A DNA stretch of 64,000 bases. Source: Cristatella mucedo (Eukaryota; Bryozoa; Phylactolaemata; Cristatellidae). A program made the translations under genes and the position numbers. The notes below the pieces were generated by a model that was given only the letters and a program-made list of their open reading frames with translations, had not been told where the DNA came from and made no database searches. Shown here piece after piece: positions 1 to 11,710 of this stretch. The DNA is taken from positions 2,597,001-2,661,000 of the forward strand of contig WPIO01000042.1 in NCBI GenBank assembly GCA_009760855.2. Direction: 5' to 3'. Position 1 is the first letter of the stretch. Each line of letters begins with the position of its first letter.

Positions 1-1444
1 CCCCGCAAAAAAGGTAGCTCGTCGTGCGACCAGCCAGCCATATTTTGCGCTTCGCACGGCAGGCATCGAATCTATTCTCGTCACCTCGATCTCAAGCAGC
101 GAGCCACCAAGCGACACCTGCCCTCCTCCCCCCACCCGCCCCCCCCCCGTGCCCACATTCGGGCCGGCACGTGCAATCCTTAGACGAACCGCCGCAATCG
201 AAGTCGGAATCGAAATCGGACCAGTAAGATGCACAGGCTCGGGAGGGCTCGAGAGCGAGCGAAAGAGGAGCCGTTTGAACTCGGCGTAGCCCGGCGACGG
301 CAAGCAGCACCTAGCGAGCGAGCGCCTTGGGGTAGTCATGGAAACGCGACGCGATCGGAATTCCGGCGGAGAGTTCTTGGATGCGGGCTTAGCCGCGGGC
401 TCGCATCGCGGGCATGCCCGGGCATGCCCACGATGCGCCGGCTGGCGACGACTCCGGCCGTCCGCGACTACGCAGTCCTGGCGTAATTGTCGCCGCTCGG
501 GGGCGCTCGGGGCACGGACCGCCCGCCGCGAGAAGAGAAAGAACTGGCGCACACGCTGGCGCCAGCGAGCCCATCCAAATCTGTGGCGACCTTTCGGTGG
601 GCGCGCCCCGCGCGCGCACCGAGGTGTGTGCGCGGGGCGCGCAGCGAGTCCGACGGACGAGTCGCTCTGGCATTGCAAGAGTTTCCGCGTCGCAAAAACA
701 CGCCGCATTCGCGTCGCTGCTAACCGCAAACAGACGCTGTTGACACTGCGATAGCGGTCGTCGGCCTCCTCTCCTCCGGCTGTGCGGGCGGCGAGCGCGC
801 GTCGAGGAGCGATTCGAGGTGGCATTTCGACTTTGCGTCCATTCGCGAGTCAGTTAGCGTCGCCGCCGCGCGAAGCACTCTCGGCTGCAACAGCGCTGCT
901 GCAGCCGCTGGGCATCGCCGCAATCGTCGCCCGCAGCGACGCGTGCGGCGCTCGAAACCTTCGCCCCGCCGCCGCCTTTCTGGAGGGGCTTACGCGCGTC
1001 CGATCCGCGCGCCGGCGCCGTTCGCTTCGCCGTCTTTCTCGCCAGCCCGCTCCGCCTCCTGAGCGCTCTCGGCGGAGTGCGCACCCGTCCGTTCGCGATC
1101 GGAAGGAAGCAAGACGGCGGGCGGAAGCGGTCGCGACCGAAGCCGCCGCTCCCGTCCGTCGTGCGGCCAAGCCTGAGTGCCCTCGAGGCTCGAGACTCTT
1201 GTCTCTGTAGAAGCCTCGACACTGCTCTGCACCGGTCCTGTCGATTGCTCGGCTCAGCGGTCGCCGCGACGGCGCCAGAGGCAGAGCCTGCCGTCGGCTG
1301 CGGGAAAGGGGGGCGCCCAGCGCCGCAGCAACGATAGCAGGCGAATCCAGCCAAAGGGCAACCCACGTTTTCTACTCCCTTACCCCTTCCGTCTCGGCTT
1401 CCGTCTTCTCTTTTTCTGTCTGTCTGTCCTTCCTCTCTCTCTCC

Positions 1445-1489
<45 letters not shown>

Positions 1490-3290
1490 CTCTCCTCTCT
1501 CTCTCCTCTCCCTCCCTCTATATATCTCTCTCTCATCCCCCGCCTCTCGCACAGCACGTACGATACATTACGCGTGCGATACATGACTTACATTGTACTA
1601 GTCCTTGCGCCTCCATTTGCAGAGCTTCGCAGAACGTCGTTCCTGCGAGCGGCGCGCGGCGACAGTGGAGCGGGTTCCTCCTCCGCAGCTGAGCGTAGGA
1701 CGACGTCCTTTTACGAGCGCCCCGCGCCCGCTACTGACCGATTGACGGTCCGCACGACAATGAAAAGGAAGTGGCCGACAGGAAGCCGCCGTCGCCTCTA
1801 CGGCGATGCGTAAGCTCGCCCGGCCCGGGCGGACCGTGACGTCGTCGCGCCTTGACCGGCGCTGGGCCGGCCCACCGGCCAGCCAGCCGGCCGGAGATAC
1901 CGGCCCACCGGCCAGCCAGCGCGGCGGGCCGATAGCCGGCGCGAGCGACGCCGTGCGGTTCGCGACGTTCACGTCGCTCCCTCGGCGACAGCGACGACGG
2001 CGTGCGCAGAGCGCAGCGGTCCGACCGAGCTGCGGACACGCGACGGCAGCGGCCGCGCGACCGCCGGCCACGCTAACACCAGCCAAGCCCAGCGTCGGCA
2101 GCGGCCAGCCAGCGGAAACATGAGATCCGGGCGCTCGTGGCCTCAGCTGGCTAGGTGAGGCTCGTCCGGTCGACCTATCGCAGCGCAGCGTTTGGTCACG
2201 TCCTGACTATTAGTCTGTGGGCGCCAGGTGCGAGTCGCAGCCTCGTCGTCCCGCCTTCCGCATTTGTTTCCGCGCCAGCGCGCGGTGAATAATCCCGCCG
2301 CCGCCGCCGCTGCCGCCTATTAACCGCCTGGCTAGTCGGCCGCCAAGGAAGCTGGCCGCCGCCGCCCTGCCTAGCGCCCGGCAGCTGGCGCAGCAGTCAG
2401 CGCCCAGTTTCCGGCGGCTCCTTTGCGAACTCGGTGACAACTACGGGTCTGAGCCGAACCGCCCTTGCGTCGCGGCGGAGGCCGAGGTCGCTCTTACGCC
2501 GCCGTTGCCACCGCATCTCGGGTTGGGGGGGGGGCTCGTATCGGTAGGCGGCAATTAGGCGGCAGAGGGCGCGACCCGCCGCCGTTTTTTTATTTACTCA
2601 GCTCCGCCGCTGCGGTCGCAACTCTTTTTTCCCCCTCCCAGGCTTCCGCACGCTCGCAAGCGCATGAGGCGCGTATTGCGCGCCAGCTTTCGCGTTTGCG
2701 ATATCCGTCGGTCGGTGTGCGTACGCGTACGCATGGGCGGAGCCAGGCGAGGGGCCCCGCCCCCAATAGCGGGGAGTCGACGTGGGCGAGACCCCCAATT
2801 CCTACGCCCTCCCCGACCATCGCCGCCGTGACAAAATTAATAATTACAGTCAGCGCTCCACTTGCGACGATTCGACAGACGAAAATTCGGAGATACGATC
2901 TCGGCCGCGGTCACGCGAAACAAGTCGAAAAAATTAAACTTTATCCGAGAAAATTGAGCTTTGTCTGTGGAAACTTTCGAAATCCGCGAGCGGTCAGGAG
3001 ACTCGACAAACAGCCGCATACAGCGAAGGAGGAAAGGATGTCTGAAAGCTATGTTTGCATCGCGGCTACCGTGGGCTCCTAGCAGAACGTATCATTTGCC
3101 ACTTTCAAGTGACGAAAATTGGACTTACGACAGGCAGGCTTTCCGGTCCCAATCTCTTTCCCAAGTCGGGGGTCTTGCTCACCCCTCCGCCCCGCCCCGC
3201 CCCCCCCCCCGATCGAAATCCTGGCTCCGCCTCCTCTGTTTGTGCATGCCGGGGGAGCGTCAGCGTAGAGTTTGTTTATGTGCGCTTTAG
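1..3290. other. CpG-rich, promoter-island-like region without a recognised gene
   Basis: Roughly the first 3.2 kb is strikingly GC- and CpG-rich compared with the rest of the window. Open frames occur on both strands, which is expected from high GC alone, and none resembles a protein I know. It contains a (CT)n tract near 1436-1540, two copies of a GC-rich motif of about 21 nt near 1866 and 1900, and an ATG at 2121 followed by a plausible splice donor near 2153 (12-codon frame, unrecognised). The best reading is a CpG-island promoter, possibly with a first exon of a gene whose other exons lie outside the window or were not seen. This is inference from composition only. Confidence 0.5.
1436..1540. 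repeat. (CT)n microsatellite, imperfect
   Basis: Pyrimidine tract of mostly CT dinucleotides with CCT and TTT interruptions. The Ser/Leu or Arg/Glu reading frames across it are repeat artefacts. Confidence 0.9.
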
Positions 3291-3294
3291 ATTT

Positions 3295-3540
3295 AGTGTG
3301 TGCGTGCGCGCGTTAGCGCGTGAGTGCGGGCGTCTGTCTCTCTGTGTGTCTGCGGGCGTGTCTGTGCGTGTCTGTGTGTGTCTTCGCGTGTCTGTGAGTG
3401 TGAGTGTCTGCACGTGCGTATGTGTCTGTGTGTCACGCATGTGTGTCTGCGTGAGTGCCTGTGAGTGTGCGTGCGTGTGTCTGCGTGTGTGTGCGTGTCT
3501 GTGCGTGTCTGAGCGTGTGTGTGTGCGTGTGCTCGCACGA
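3295..3540. repeat. Degenerate GT-rich repeat (GTGTCTGTGTGC-like)
   Basis: About 245 bp of GT dinucleotides interrupted by CT, GC and CG steps, with no strict unit. Cys/Val-rich (plus) and Thr/His-rich (minus) open frames across it are artefacts of the repeat. Confidence 0.85.
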
Positions 3541-3889
3541 ATGTGTTGGTGCGTCTGTCGCAAGCGCAGCAGGTGTGAGGCAGCGTTGGGTAAGGCAATG
3601 CTTTGCTCCGAACACGAGGCAAGAGAGGAGGTGGCCTAACGAGGCGGCGGGAACCGCTAGAACCGCCACTCTACGTGCTGCGTGCTGCGGTCTGTTGTCC
3701 ATCTCAGCGGGCTTCGCATTTGAATGCAGCGTCTTTGGTAAATCCAAATCGCTGCTGCGAAGCCTAAGCCGCCACGAGATCGATAAGTCTGTCGCCGAAA
3801 CCCTTGCGCTCGCGTTAGCGTTAGCCATCGACCAACCGCGAGGCTGATGTACTGCTCCTCCTTCTTTGGTCCTTTCTAGCATATGTAAA

Positions 3890-4045
3890 GAGGCCAGATT
3901 GTTCCAGCGGTTAAGGTGCTCGCCCCGACCAAGGTCTGGCCGAGGTCGTGGGCTCGAGCCCCGAGGCACATGTGAAGCGCCTGGATAGAGATTTAGTTCT
4001 CTTGGGGCGCTATATAAATACATTTTATTTATTTATTTAGAAAGA
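3890..4045 (+). mobile_element. SINE-A copy (tRNA-derived head, LINE-A-like 3' hairpin)
   Basis: The head resembles a tRNA gene with internal pol III promoter boxes: an A-box-like TGTTCCAGCGG and a B-box-like GGGCTCGAGCCCC. The tail contains AAGCGCC, then AGAGATTTAGTTCTCT, then GGGGCGCT, i.e. the two nested stems found at the 3' end of LINE-A. It ends in a TATATAAAT / TTATTTATT A/T-rich tail. Equivalent copies lie near 16068 (-), 31293 (+), 44841 (-), 53313 (+), 58045 (-), 58290 (+), 59568 (+) and 62048 (-). Confidence 0.85.
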
Positions 4046-4133
4046 GATTTACTTCGCTCTGAGCGCTATTTAAAGTGTTGCCATTGTTATGCTATTTGCT
4101 CCGAGTTGGACGAATTCTCCTGGGCTATCGTTG

Positions 4134-4720
4134 CTATCGTTTATAGAGTCCTGCGGCTGAGGAGGAAGTGCCGAAGAGCGCATCGCTTAAATCAACTTGC
4201 GGACTGCCGGACAGCGAGCGGTACTGACCAGCGATACTGACTACCACAGCAAGTCGCTCAAGAAGGCTAAAGCTCGACCATTTCATCTCCGGCTGCTCCG
4301 TCTCGGAACCCTTAAAAATAAAGGAGGACTTGGTACCTGTCGGGCGATGGACTACTGCCGCCATCGGTAGCTTGTTGTCTGCTGAAATCAAGACCATAAG
4401 TTCGAAAGACTGCTTCGAGTGTACTGCAAACGGGTTGCAATCGAGGTTCGAGCGTTCGATAGTAGTGACTCCACCTCCAGTTATGATTGATCTAGGGGTG
4501 TGAAAGAATGAGAAACCAGTCGGGGTTGCGTCTTTAATTATCGGGCAGCTTACCGATTTTAGCCAAGTTTCAGTCAAGGCGGGCAGGTCGAGTCCTTTTT
4601 CAAAAATAAGTCCCCTTATTAATAGGGCTCTATTGCACGTTGAGTGAGGGTTCCAATGACAAGTGTCAAGTTGGACCATCGGGGCTATAGCAGGCCTGAT
4701 GACCATCAAGTTAGAGAGAG
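4134..4720 (-). pseudogene. LINE endonuclease (APE-type) fragment
   Basis: A 191-codon minus frame resembles the start of the AP-endonuclease domain of CR1/L2-type LINEs. Recognisable pieces are a WN...CN..LLI segment, then LDLPALTETWLK (the metal-binding TE pair), then a FFH.PR / GGGV segment. The frame stops before the later catalytic motifs of the domain and no reverse transcriptase follows, so it is a detached and truncated remnant. Which family here it belongs to cannot be decided, because no other copy in the window retains this domain. Confidence 0.75.
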
Positions 4721-5279
4721 ATTCACAGTAACCCTTGAGGTAGAATGCGCTGAGCGGTTCGAGACAATGCTAGAAATACCAAACGAGTGGGTACTCAGCA
4801 CGAAGCTCCCGCCAAACGATCGGCTTCTCAGCTGTCGGCCCCGGCCACCACGGCGGCTCTGGGGCGCTTTTCTTTTGTCGATGCATAATTAGCAGATCTT
4901 AGCAACAGCAGTCACATCTAGGAATGCATTTGAGCCACGATAACGAAGTGATGGTAGGTGCGTATGATTATAACTAATATGCAGGTTACTAGCCGCCGGC
5001 ACAGCTAACGCCGCCGGCGTGGCAGACGCAGCAGCCCGAAGCGATAGGCGTTTAGATGTCATTAGGTACGTAATTTATTACGCAACAAACAGATAAGCTT
5101 TAAGCAGGTAGTAGCTTTATCGGCTTCCGTATACAAAGCTTGCAAGGAACTTCGATTTTCGGAAGAGAATTCTACAACGGACCGCCAACAGAATGTACAA
5201 GCAATAAGAAAGATGCCGTGCTGATATCTCGTATCGTTTCATTCATCTACGGAATGTCACCAAATCGCTCGCTGCTCTT

Positions 5280-5700
5280 TGAACGCCCGGGAGGCATCCC
5301 GCCATTAAAGCTCGCGCTTCCTGTCACGCCATGTCTTTCCGGTCTCATGGCGGCTCGAGGGCGCCGCCGTGGCTCTTACCAGGCGCCTCTTACCAGACCC
5401 TCTAGTGAGCGTCTCTATAAATCGTTTGACGCCAAAGCCTGGAATTCACTATTGACCAAAGTCACGACAGCCACTGACGTGATGAGATTTAAGAAGAAGC
5501 GAAAGCGCACCTGTTCATTAGAGCCTTTGCAGAGTCCATGAGAATTGTTCTTTGTGTGCTTACGAGTGCTTTCACTGTGAATGCTGTCACTCCCCAACTG
5601 ACGCGCTTTCGTTGTACGTAAAGCGCCCAGAAAGAGATTTGGTTCTCTCGGGGTACTACTCGATTTTTTTTATAATTATCATTACTATTATCCTCACTGA
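5280..5700 (+). mobile_element. LINE-A 3' end, decayed
   Basis: Contains the degenerate C-terminal block of the LINE-A protein (kAWNSL-like, then FKKK). The 3' terminal hairpin follows near 5617-5660 (AAAGCGCC, then AGAGA...TTCTCT) and then an A/T-rich tail with ATT/TTA units. The outer right arm of the hairpin is eroded. Confidence 0.65.
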
Positions 5701-6582
5701 CCTACAGTATGTATTCCAGCGTGCTCTCTCGCACACCCGCTCCTCGGCTTCCAGTTGTCTAGCAACAATCCTGAAACGAAGTGAATTCCCTTCGGTGGAT
5801 GATCGAATGTCAATTCGTATCCACCGAAAGTCTGGAATTTGCTTTCGGTGTCGCGCCATCGTGCTCACGATGCACGCGGTGTCCACTTTTTCTCAGCTCG
5901 TGGTGCATCTGTTCAGTGCCCAGCATTCCCAGCATGCCCTGCGAACTCATCCTTTTTTATACCCGTGTAATATGCGTGCTCACCTTTTCGCGATTCAGCG
6001 CACGTTACTAACGGGGGGGGGGTGGGGGCGGGCAGGTTCTTCTATCCCCTGAGACTAACTTCGGAGCGTCTTCCTTTTTTGGCTCGCTTTCCAAGCGTGG
6101 TACTTGCGTGTGCTATTTGTGTAGTAGTCCAAGCACGACGATCGTCATCGCCACCCTTGATTGATTATCGCCTCTCTGGCATCGAGCTGTGAAGTACTCG
6201 GTTCTCGTCGGTTGCTATGCTCGGACAGACAACTCACTATTATCATTATTATTATTATTATTGTAGCTCGATAATGAATGTAGCGGCTCTCTTCTGCCTC
6301 TCTGGAGAAGCTTAGTGGGCAACGTGTACTTGGCCGACGCCACCCGACGCACCTTCTATAAGGCTCCCCAAATCTGGCGGCAGCTCATCCCCCAAGCATC
6401 GGAGAAGCCAGAGGGGGAGGGTAAGGGGGCGTTTGCCCCCTGCCTGCCTCCCTACGGCGTGGCAGCGATTTTTCCTTCTGACGCCTGGTAGCTCATATCA
6501 ACGAGCGGAAAAAAAGATCACCCGAGGAGCCGCTGAAGTATGACTGGCTCAGTGCTTCGTCCGGTGCTTTTCACGGTTCATC

Positions 6583-6587
<5 letters not shown>

Positions 6588-6619
<32 letters not shown>

Positions 6620-7745
6620 TCTTGTTGACGGGATTGCCAGGCACAGCCTAGTCTCTCAGGTCTATGCAGATGACACTCAGCTGTACCTTTGATTCGATTC
6701 ATCCCAGCCCTCCAGCACGTTGAATTCTCTCAACTTTCTTGCTGAATGTAGCGGTGACATCCGCACATCGATGGCACTAAACTTTCCCAACGGCATAATG
6801 ATAAAATCAACTTACTATTTATGGAAAAACCAAGTGTGATTCAGAAATGGGGAAGGCTGACGCTCAAAATCGGCACTGCCAGCATACCTCTTGATGAATC
6901 TGCACCAAATCTGTGTCATGTTCCAAAGTGACCTTTCATTAGACAACCACATCAGCTCCACAGTCAAGTCTGCCTGCTTTCAGCTACATAATATTGCTAA
7001 AATTTGGGCTTGCTAACACAGGGTTAATATATCTAAATTGGTCCGTGCATTTTCGACATCCCCGTCTCAACTTCTGTAGCTCACTGCTTGCTGACCTACT
7101 GGCCTGTGCAAGCAGGCGCTTAACAGTTGGTGCAAAATTCTGCAGCTAGGCTTGTCTGTCGTAAGCATCGTAGTTGCCACATCCAACCACTTCTCTCTGA
7201 CCTGCACCGGCTGCTAGTCAACAAACACATCGAATTCAAGTTTCTGTCACTCACTTTTAGGTTCATTCATTCTTTGGCTCCAGCCAACCTATCAGATCTA
7301 CTTCCCACCAGGCCGAACATGGTACCCCGTTTTCTTAATCAAATCATTTACCTATACCTCATACATACCCGAAAGCCTTTGGAGACTGTGCCTTTAGTTC
7401 GTATGCTCTCAAAGCCTGAAACTCACTTTTGACAGGCGTTGCGACATCCTCTGACTCGACTGCATTAAAAAAGAAGCTAAAAGCGCATCTATTTATCACA
7501 ACATTTAGTGGGTCCAAGTTATTCGTCCTTTGTATGCTTATTCGCGCTGCCACTGTTGCATGCTACTACTGACCATATTTGCATGCTGACCCTGTGCATG
7601 TCACCTCAAACCATATTATACGAGTTGATGTTGAGCATCCTACCACTAACCATTCGTTTATGCCTCCTTTGCAGCAAATTAAAAGTGCCCAGGAAGAGAT
7701 GAAGTTCTCTGAGGTCTGCTAATAAATGTATTATTACTATTATTA
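6588..7745 (+). mobile_element. LINE-A copy, decayed and 5'-truncated, preceded by (CT)n
   Basis: After a short (CT)n run (6588-6620), the sequence matches LINE-A from just before the reverse transcriptase catalytic motif to the 3' end, with frameshifts and stops. Pieces such as [16 protein letters not shown] and the LxxxLAPANLSDLLPTR region are readable at 7127-7432. The 3' hairpin (7680-7725) is degenerate and is followed by ATTATTACTATT. It is non-functional. Confidence 0.75.
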
Positions 7746-8020
7746 CAATTATTTCTATAATCCCGGTGACATTTCACGGACGACGCGGCCCAATGAGCAG
7801 CCGGTCATCGTAGCGGGTCCGCAGCAGTGAGCATTTAGTTCGGACTCTCTTTCAGTCCTTCGACGTGAACACGCCCCCAAGCTTCAAGCCTCAAGCTTCA
7901 AGCCTCACTGCTGTCATGTCATGTCGTGTCGCTGGCATTCAGCCTAAAGTGCTAAAGCCAACCTAACCTAAGCGGTGCCCCCCTCAAAATTGCCCCTGAT
8001 CTGCAGTTCCGCTTGCACAC
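7746..8020. other. Unassigned spacer
   Basis: No coding or known repeat signal is seen, apart from short internal duplications of a CTTCAAGCCT-type motif near 7875-7905. Confidence 0.4.
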
Positions 8021-8023
8021 ATC

Positions 8024-8058
<35 letters not shown>

Positions 8059-8115
8059 ACTTGATAAAGCCCCCTCAGAGAACCAAACTCTTTCTATGTG
8101 CTTTAATTTGCTGCA
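8021..8115 (-). mobile_element. LINE-A 3' terminus only
   Basis: On the plus strand an (ATA)n tract is followed by CACTTGATAAAG and a hairpin copy with a damaged outer arm (CCCCCTCAGAGAACC...CTCTTTC). This is the reverse complement of the LINE-A end and an extremely 5'-truncated insertion. Confidence 0.7.
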
Positions 8116-8929
8116 AGAATCTCGCCAGCAGTTTTTCCAGCATGTTGCATTGCCGTATGTAGATCACAGCTTTCTCTAAGCCTGGATGTCGCATACAGAA
8201 GTGTCGCGGCTTGCTTTGTGTTGGGTCCGCTGTACCGCGATAGCCTACTACGTCGGCGGAAGTTAACGTAGAAGAACAGCAGACCCAATAATACTCTCTT
8301 TGTTGTTTTCCGGGCCAGGATCGGCCATGACAGTCATGAGCTTTCTCGCAGCTTACATTAATATGCTGCTTGCAGTATCGTCAACTCAATCTTTTGCTGT
8401 GCGCCATTGCCCGCACAAATTCAGCACTTTGGCTTGCGAGTGTTGTTCTCAAGCTAGAAACGACGCAAAATATTTGTCTGATAGTTTATATAAATAATTG
8501 TACGGGTTGATGCCCTCACTCTCATTCAGAGGCATGTTAAATTGCCGTGCTATTGCGACGGCACAGTTTCTGTGGAGTACGCGTTTCTCTCATCTTAGTC
8601 TAAATATTAAGGGGTTGTTTTGCGTGTATTGAAAAACATCACGCAGTTAGCTATGCATAATCGCCCATCAGTAATTCTTGATAGCCATACGCAGCTGCCC
8701 ATAGCAGTTCTCTAAAAGCCCTATTATGCATCTTGCCCTGGTAACAAACTAGCCCTGAACCAGGCGGAGCGGCAGTGGGACAAGAGGGACAAGTGCGGCG
8801 GCGTCCGAGGGGTCCTGCATTACACGCCGTATGTATGCACGCCCGTATGTATGCACCGCCGGCCCGTGTCCTTCTGCGGTCGCACTAGACGATCGCATGA
8901 CAGCCCGCACGTGACAGCAGGGCAGTAAG

Positions 8930-9215
8930 CATCTTACGCAACGACAACTACTCTCTCCTACTGCCGACTATGGCACATCTTTTTCAGCGGTCCTGAGCTG
9001 CTACTTCTATGCTACTCACTACCTCAACTGCTCTCCTGACTCTGCTATGCTTCCCACTTTCTCTTTGTTGCGTGAGACGAAGTCTGTTGGCTACCGATTG
9101 CGTACCGAAAGCCGCTTAGGCTGTGAGTGCGCTATACAAAACTCTCCTGCGTAACACCCACATGGTCTTTATGACTTTGTGGAGTTACAGACGGAGATGC
9201 ATTACATTTCATAAG
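8930..9215 (+). mobile_element. LINE-B 3' fragment
   Basis: Closely matches the 3' part of the longer LINE-B copy at 33656-34778: the block encoding NDNYS..ADYGTSFSAVLSCYFYATHYLNC (here with a small length change), then the 3' untranslated part with CGAAAGCCGCTTAGG, and an end at GATGCATTACATTTCA. Its 5' border is a truncation. Confidence 0.8.
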
Positions 9216-10027
9216 TCGTAGGCTCCGCGTAGGCAGCCGTGAGAAGGCAGTTTGTAGGCCAGTTTCGAAAGGCGCGCGAAAGAGTTTGCCTGCAGCAAGT
9301 CGCATAGACGGGATCTCGACATTTACAAAGACCGCAAGTGAACTTGCCTTGAACTGCATTCGGTGCGCCTCTGTAACGGGCTAGCGGGTGACCAATTCGA
9401 ACTTGCTGTACTTGTGGACAAACAAACATGGCTACCAAGGTCAGAGAATTGGAATGAAGCTTCAACAATTTCTTGAGCAACTTTTCAAGAAGCGAATTAC
9501 AGCGAATCCAGTTTCTACGTAATCCCTGTGTGAACCAGTCTTTCCTTCATGAAGCCCTCCGTATCGCCACAGGTTAGGGCTGTGGATAAGGGCAATATTA
9601 TGAAGCTGAAGAGTTACGCTGAAGGCTGCATTTCCAGTAAAAAGTTCGAGACCGAGGTCGGGGCTAAATTTAGGGCAGGGATTTTGTCTAATTTCAAAGA
9701 TGTATTAGGTTGAGGAAAATTTATTTCGTGCGCTATGTTGAAATAATTGTTTTAACAAATAATTATTAAAATATTAATTATAACACATTAATAAATCGTT
9801 ATTTTAACACGGCGCACGAAGTTTTAACTCTACCTTATGATTATAGTTTTGCCTTATGGAGAGTCAAAAATAATTGACCTTGGTGTTCAGTTTCGGCTAT
9901 CGCCTATCGGTGGGAGCTCAGTTTGGCTACCGCCTAGTTTTAGGAAATCAGATGAAATTCAGAAAGAATCTTAAAAGGAGTAGGAATTCGGACTGCAGCT
10001 GATTTCACGGCATCGTTTATATAACAA
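9216..10027. other. Unassigned intergenic DNA
   Basis: A/T-richer spacer with short open frames on the minus strand at 9132-9480 and no recognisable protein. An imperfect palindromic ATTAATTAT-rich patch lies near 9735-9810. Confidence 0.4.
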
Positions 10028-10155
10028 CAGAAGAGCTTTAAGGGGTATCACCATCGCTTGCACTGGGCCATATAGGATCGCCCACTGCAGGACTTGAACC
10101 CACGACCTGCTTAGCGAAGACCTAGCGACTAGCAGTTCAACTGCATCGCAGTGAA
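10028..10155 (-). mobile_element. SINE-B copy
   Basis: The plus strand shows GTATCACCATCGCTTGCAC, then GCAGGACTTGAACCCACGA, the reverse complement of a tRNA-like B box (GGTTCRANNCC type) preceded by a shared tail. The same arrangement recurs near 40000, 43270, 54597 and 62955, so this is a second dispersed tRNA-derived family. Confidence 0.65.
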
Positions 10156-11204
10156 AGCGCCCGTCTGATCAAGAGAGAAGTATTTTCGGATCAGCAGCAT
10201 AAAAATGACAGTGCACGTCGGCCTACAGTCAACGGGGAGTTGGAAGCGTAAATTGAAAGCAGTGGGCCCAAGCCAGGGATCAGTTACGTCATGGGTACGT
10301 CACCAGGCAACTGCAGGATCCTTGCCGGAGCAGGAATCCTCAGAATCAGCTCTGCGAGGCTGGGCTTAATATGCTCCAGAGCGTAACCGCTGCATGTGTT
10401 GATGCACCCGCTCTAATTTAATTTAAAGTGTTAAATTACTGCGTTGATTCGACGACAAGGTTCACGTGAAGTTTTTCAAGATTAATGGGCAGTCCTTCAA
10501 GCGAGCCCCTGCACGATCTCGCGGTGCAAGATTTCTCGGCGTGCCCTTGCAAGATCTCATGGTGAACGATCTCGTCGTTTCAAATAGAGTTGCGAGATCG
10601 AGTAGCACCTTCCCGAGGTCATTCTGAGCAAGAGCGTCACTTCCGGCATGCATTATAACCATTTCCGTAGAATCTAGTGTCTGAAAGCACGCTTAACCGC
10701 ATCGCCGAGATGGAACTTCTGTAGATAACCCTCAATCTTAAGAGAAAATGCGTGAGATGATTTGCCGCAACATTAATCTTCTGAATAAAGTTGTCAAAAT
10801 TGTTCATACAGTCAACAAGATGAGACCTCGATTTCGAGCCTGGAGTGCTGGTCTCGTACAAATCACGCAATAAAAAGTTTAAAGAAGACTAGCCTGACTC
10901 TTGCTGAACCCCGTTTAGCTTTTCCAATTTAAAATGTTAGCGTTTAGTTTTAGAAAATTTGCCGACGTCAAGGATCTAATCTCGTGAAACCAGAAATTTA
11001 GTTTCAACCACCAAAGCTGATTCTGAAGTGTCGCAAGGTACATTCATTACATTACAAGGTACATCGCACTCAGCTAATCGGTATTCCACCAGTCTCAGAC
11101 CACCTCAACAGTATTGGTGACGTATGCACCGACGCACGACCATGCAAACGTGGCTACAAAAAAGTAACGGCTTAATAGATTTCGCAAGTGCAATGGCTGG
11201 TCCT
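10156..11204. other. Unassigned intergenic DNA
   Basis: Two short minus frames (10462-10662 and 10637-10870) are open but unrecognised and lack neighbouring splice-site support. The stretch near 10920-11000 resembles decayed LINE-A RT DNA (minus), but too weakly to call. Confidence 0.35.
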
Positions 11205-11710
11205 AATATTAGATGAATGTAATGTAATGTAATGTATCTCCGTCTGTAACTCCATAAAGTCATAAAGACCATGTGGGTGTTACGCAGGAGAGTTTTGTAT
11301 GGCGAACTCACAGCCTAAGCGGCTTTCGGTAGCCAACAGACTTCGTCTCACTCAACAAAGAGAAAGTGTGAAGCATAGCAGAGTCGGGAGAACAGTTGAG
11401 GTAGTGAGTAGCATAGAAGTAGCAGTTTAGGACCGCTGAAAAGGATGTGCCAAAGTCGGCAGTAGGAGAGTAGTTGTCGTTGAGTAAGAATTGTGGAAGC
11501 GAGTTCCACAATCTAGGACCTGCAGAGCTAAAGGTTCTATCGCCAACGCTCTTTAAGCGAAGGAATGAAATAGTTAAAAACAATTATTGTCCATGGAGGA
11601 CCTGAGCGAACGAGGAGGATGGAACTGTTGCAGCAGTTCAGTTAGGTACAGAGGAGCCAAGCCGCGGCAGGCCTAAGAACTTTGCTCTGTATCCTTTGCT
11701 CAACCGTAGC
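11205..11710 (-). mobile_element. LINE-B copy, 3' part
   Basis: Reverse complement of the LINE-B 3' end. It starts with repeated TAATG units (the tail read from the other strand), then the untranslated region, then frames encoding KSVGDRTFSSAGPRLWNSLPQF and further upstream blocks. The translation 11308-11583 (-) is interrupted relative to the 34 kb copy. 5'-truncated. Confidence 0.8.

Noticed and set aside
3055-4023. Cys/Val-rich 194-codon plus ORF and 196-codon minus ORF
   Set aside because: Produced by the GT-rich repeat; the minus frame also reads through a SINE-A.
10028-10155. Functional tRNA gene at the B-box-like sequence
   Set aside because: No complete cloverleaf could be drawn; it recurs as a dispersed family with a tail, so it is a SINE.
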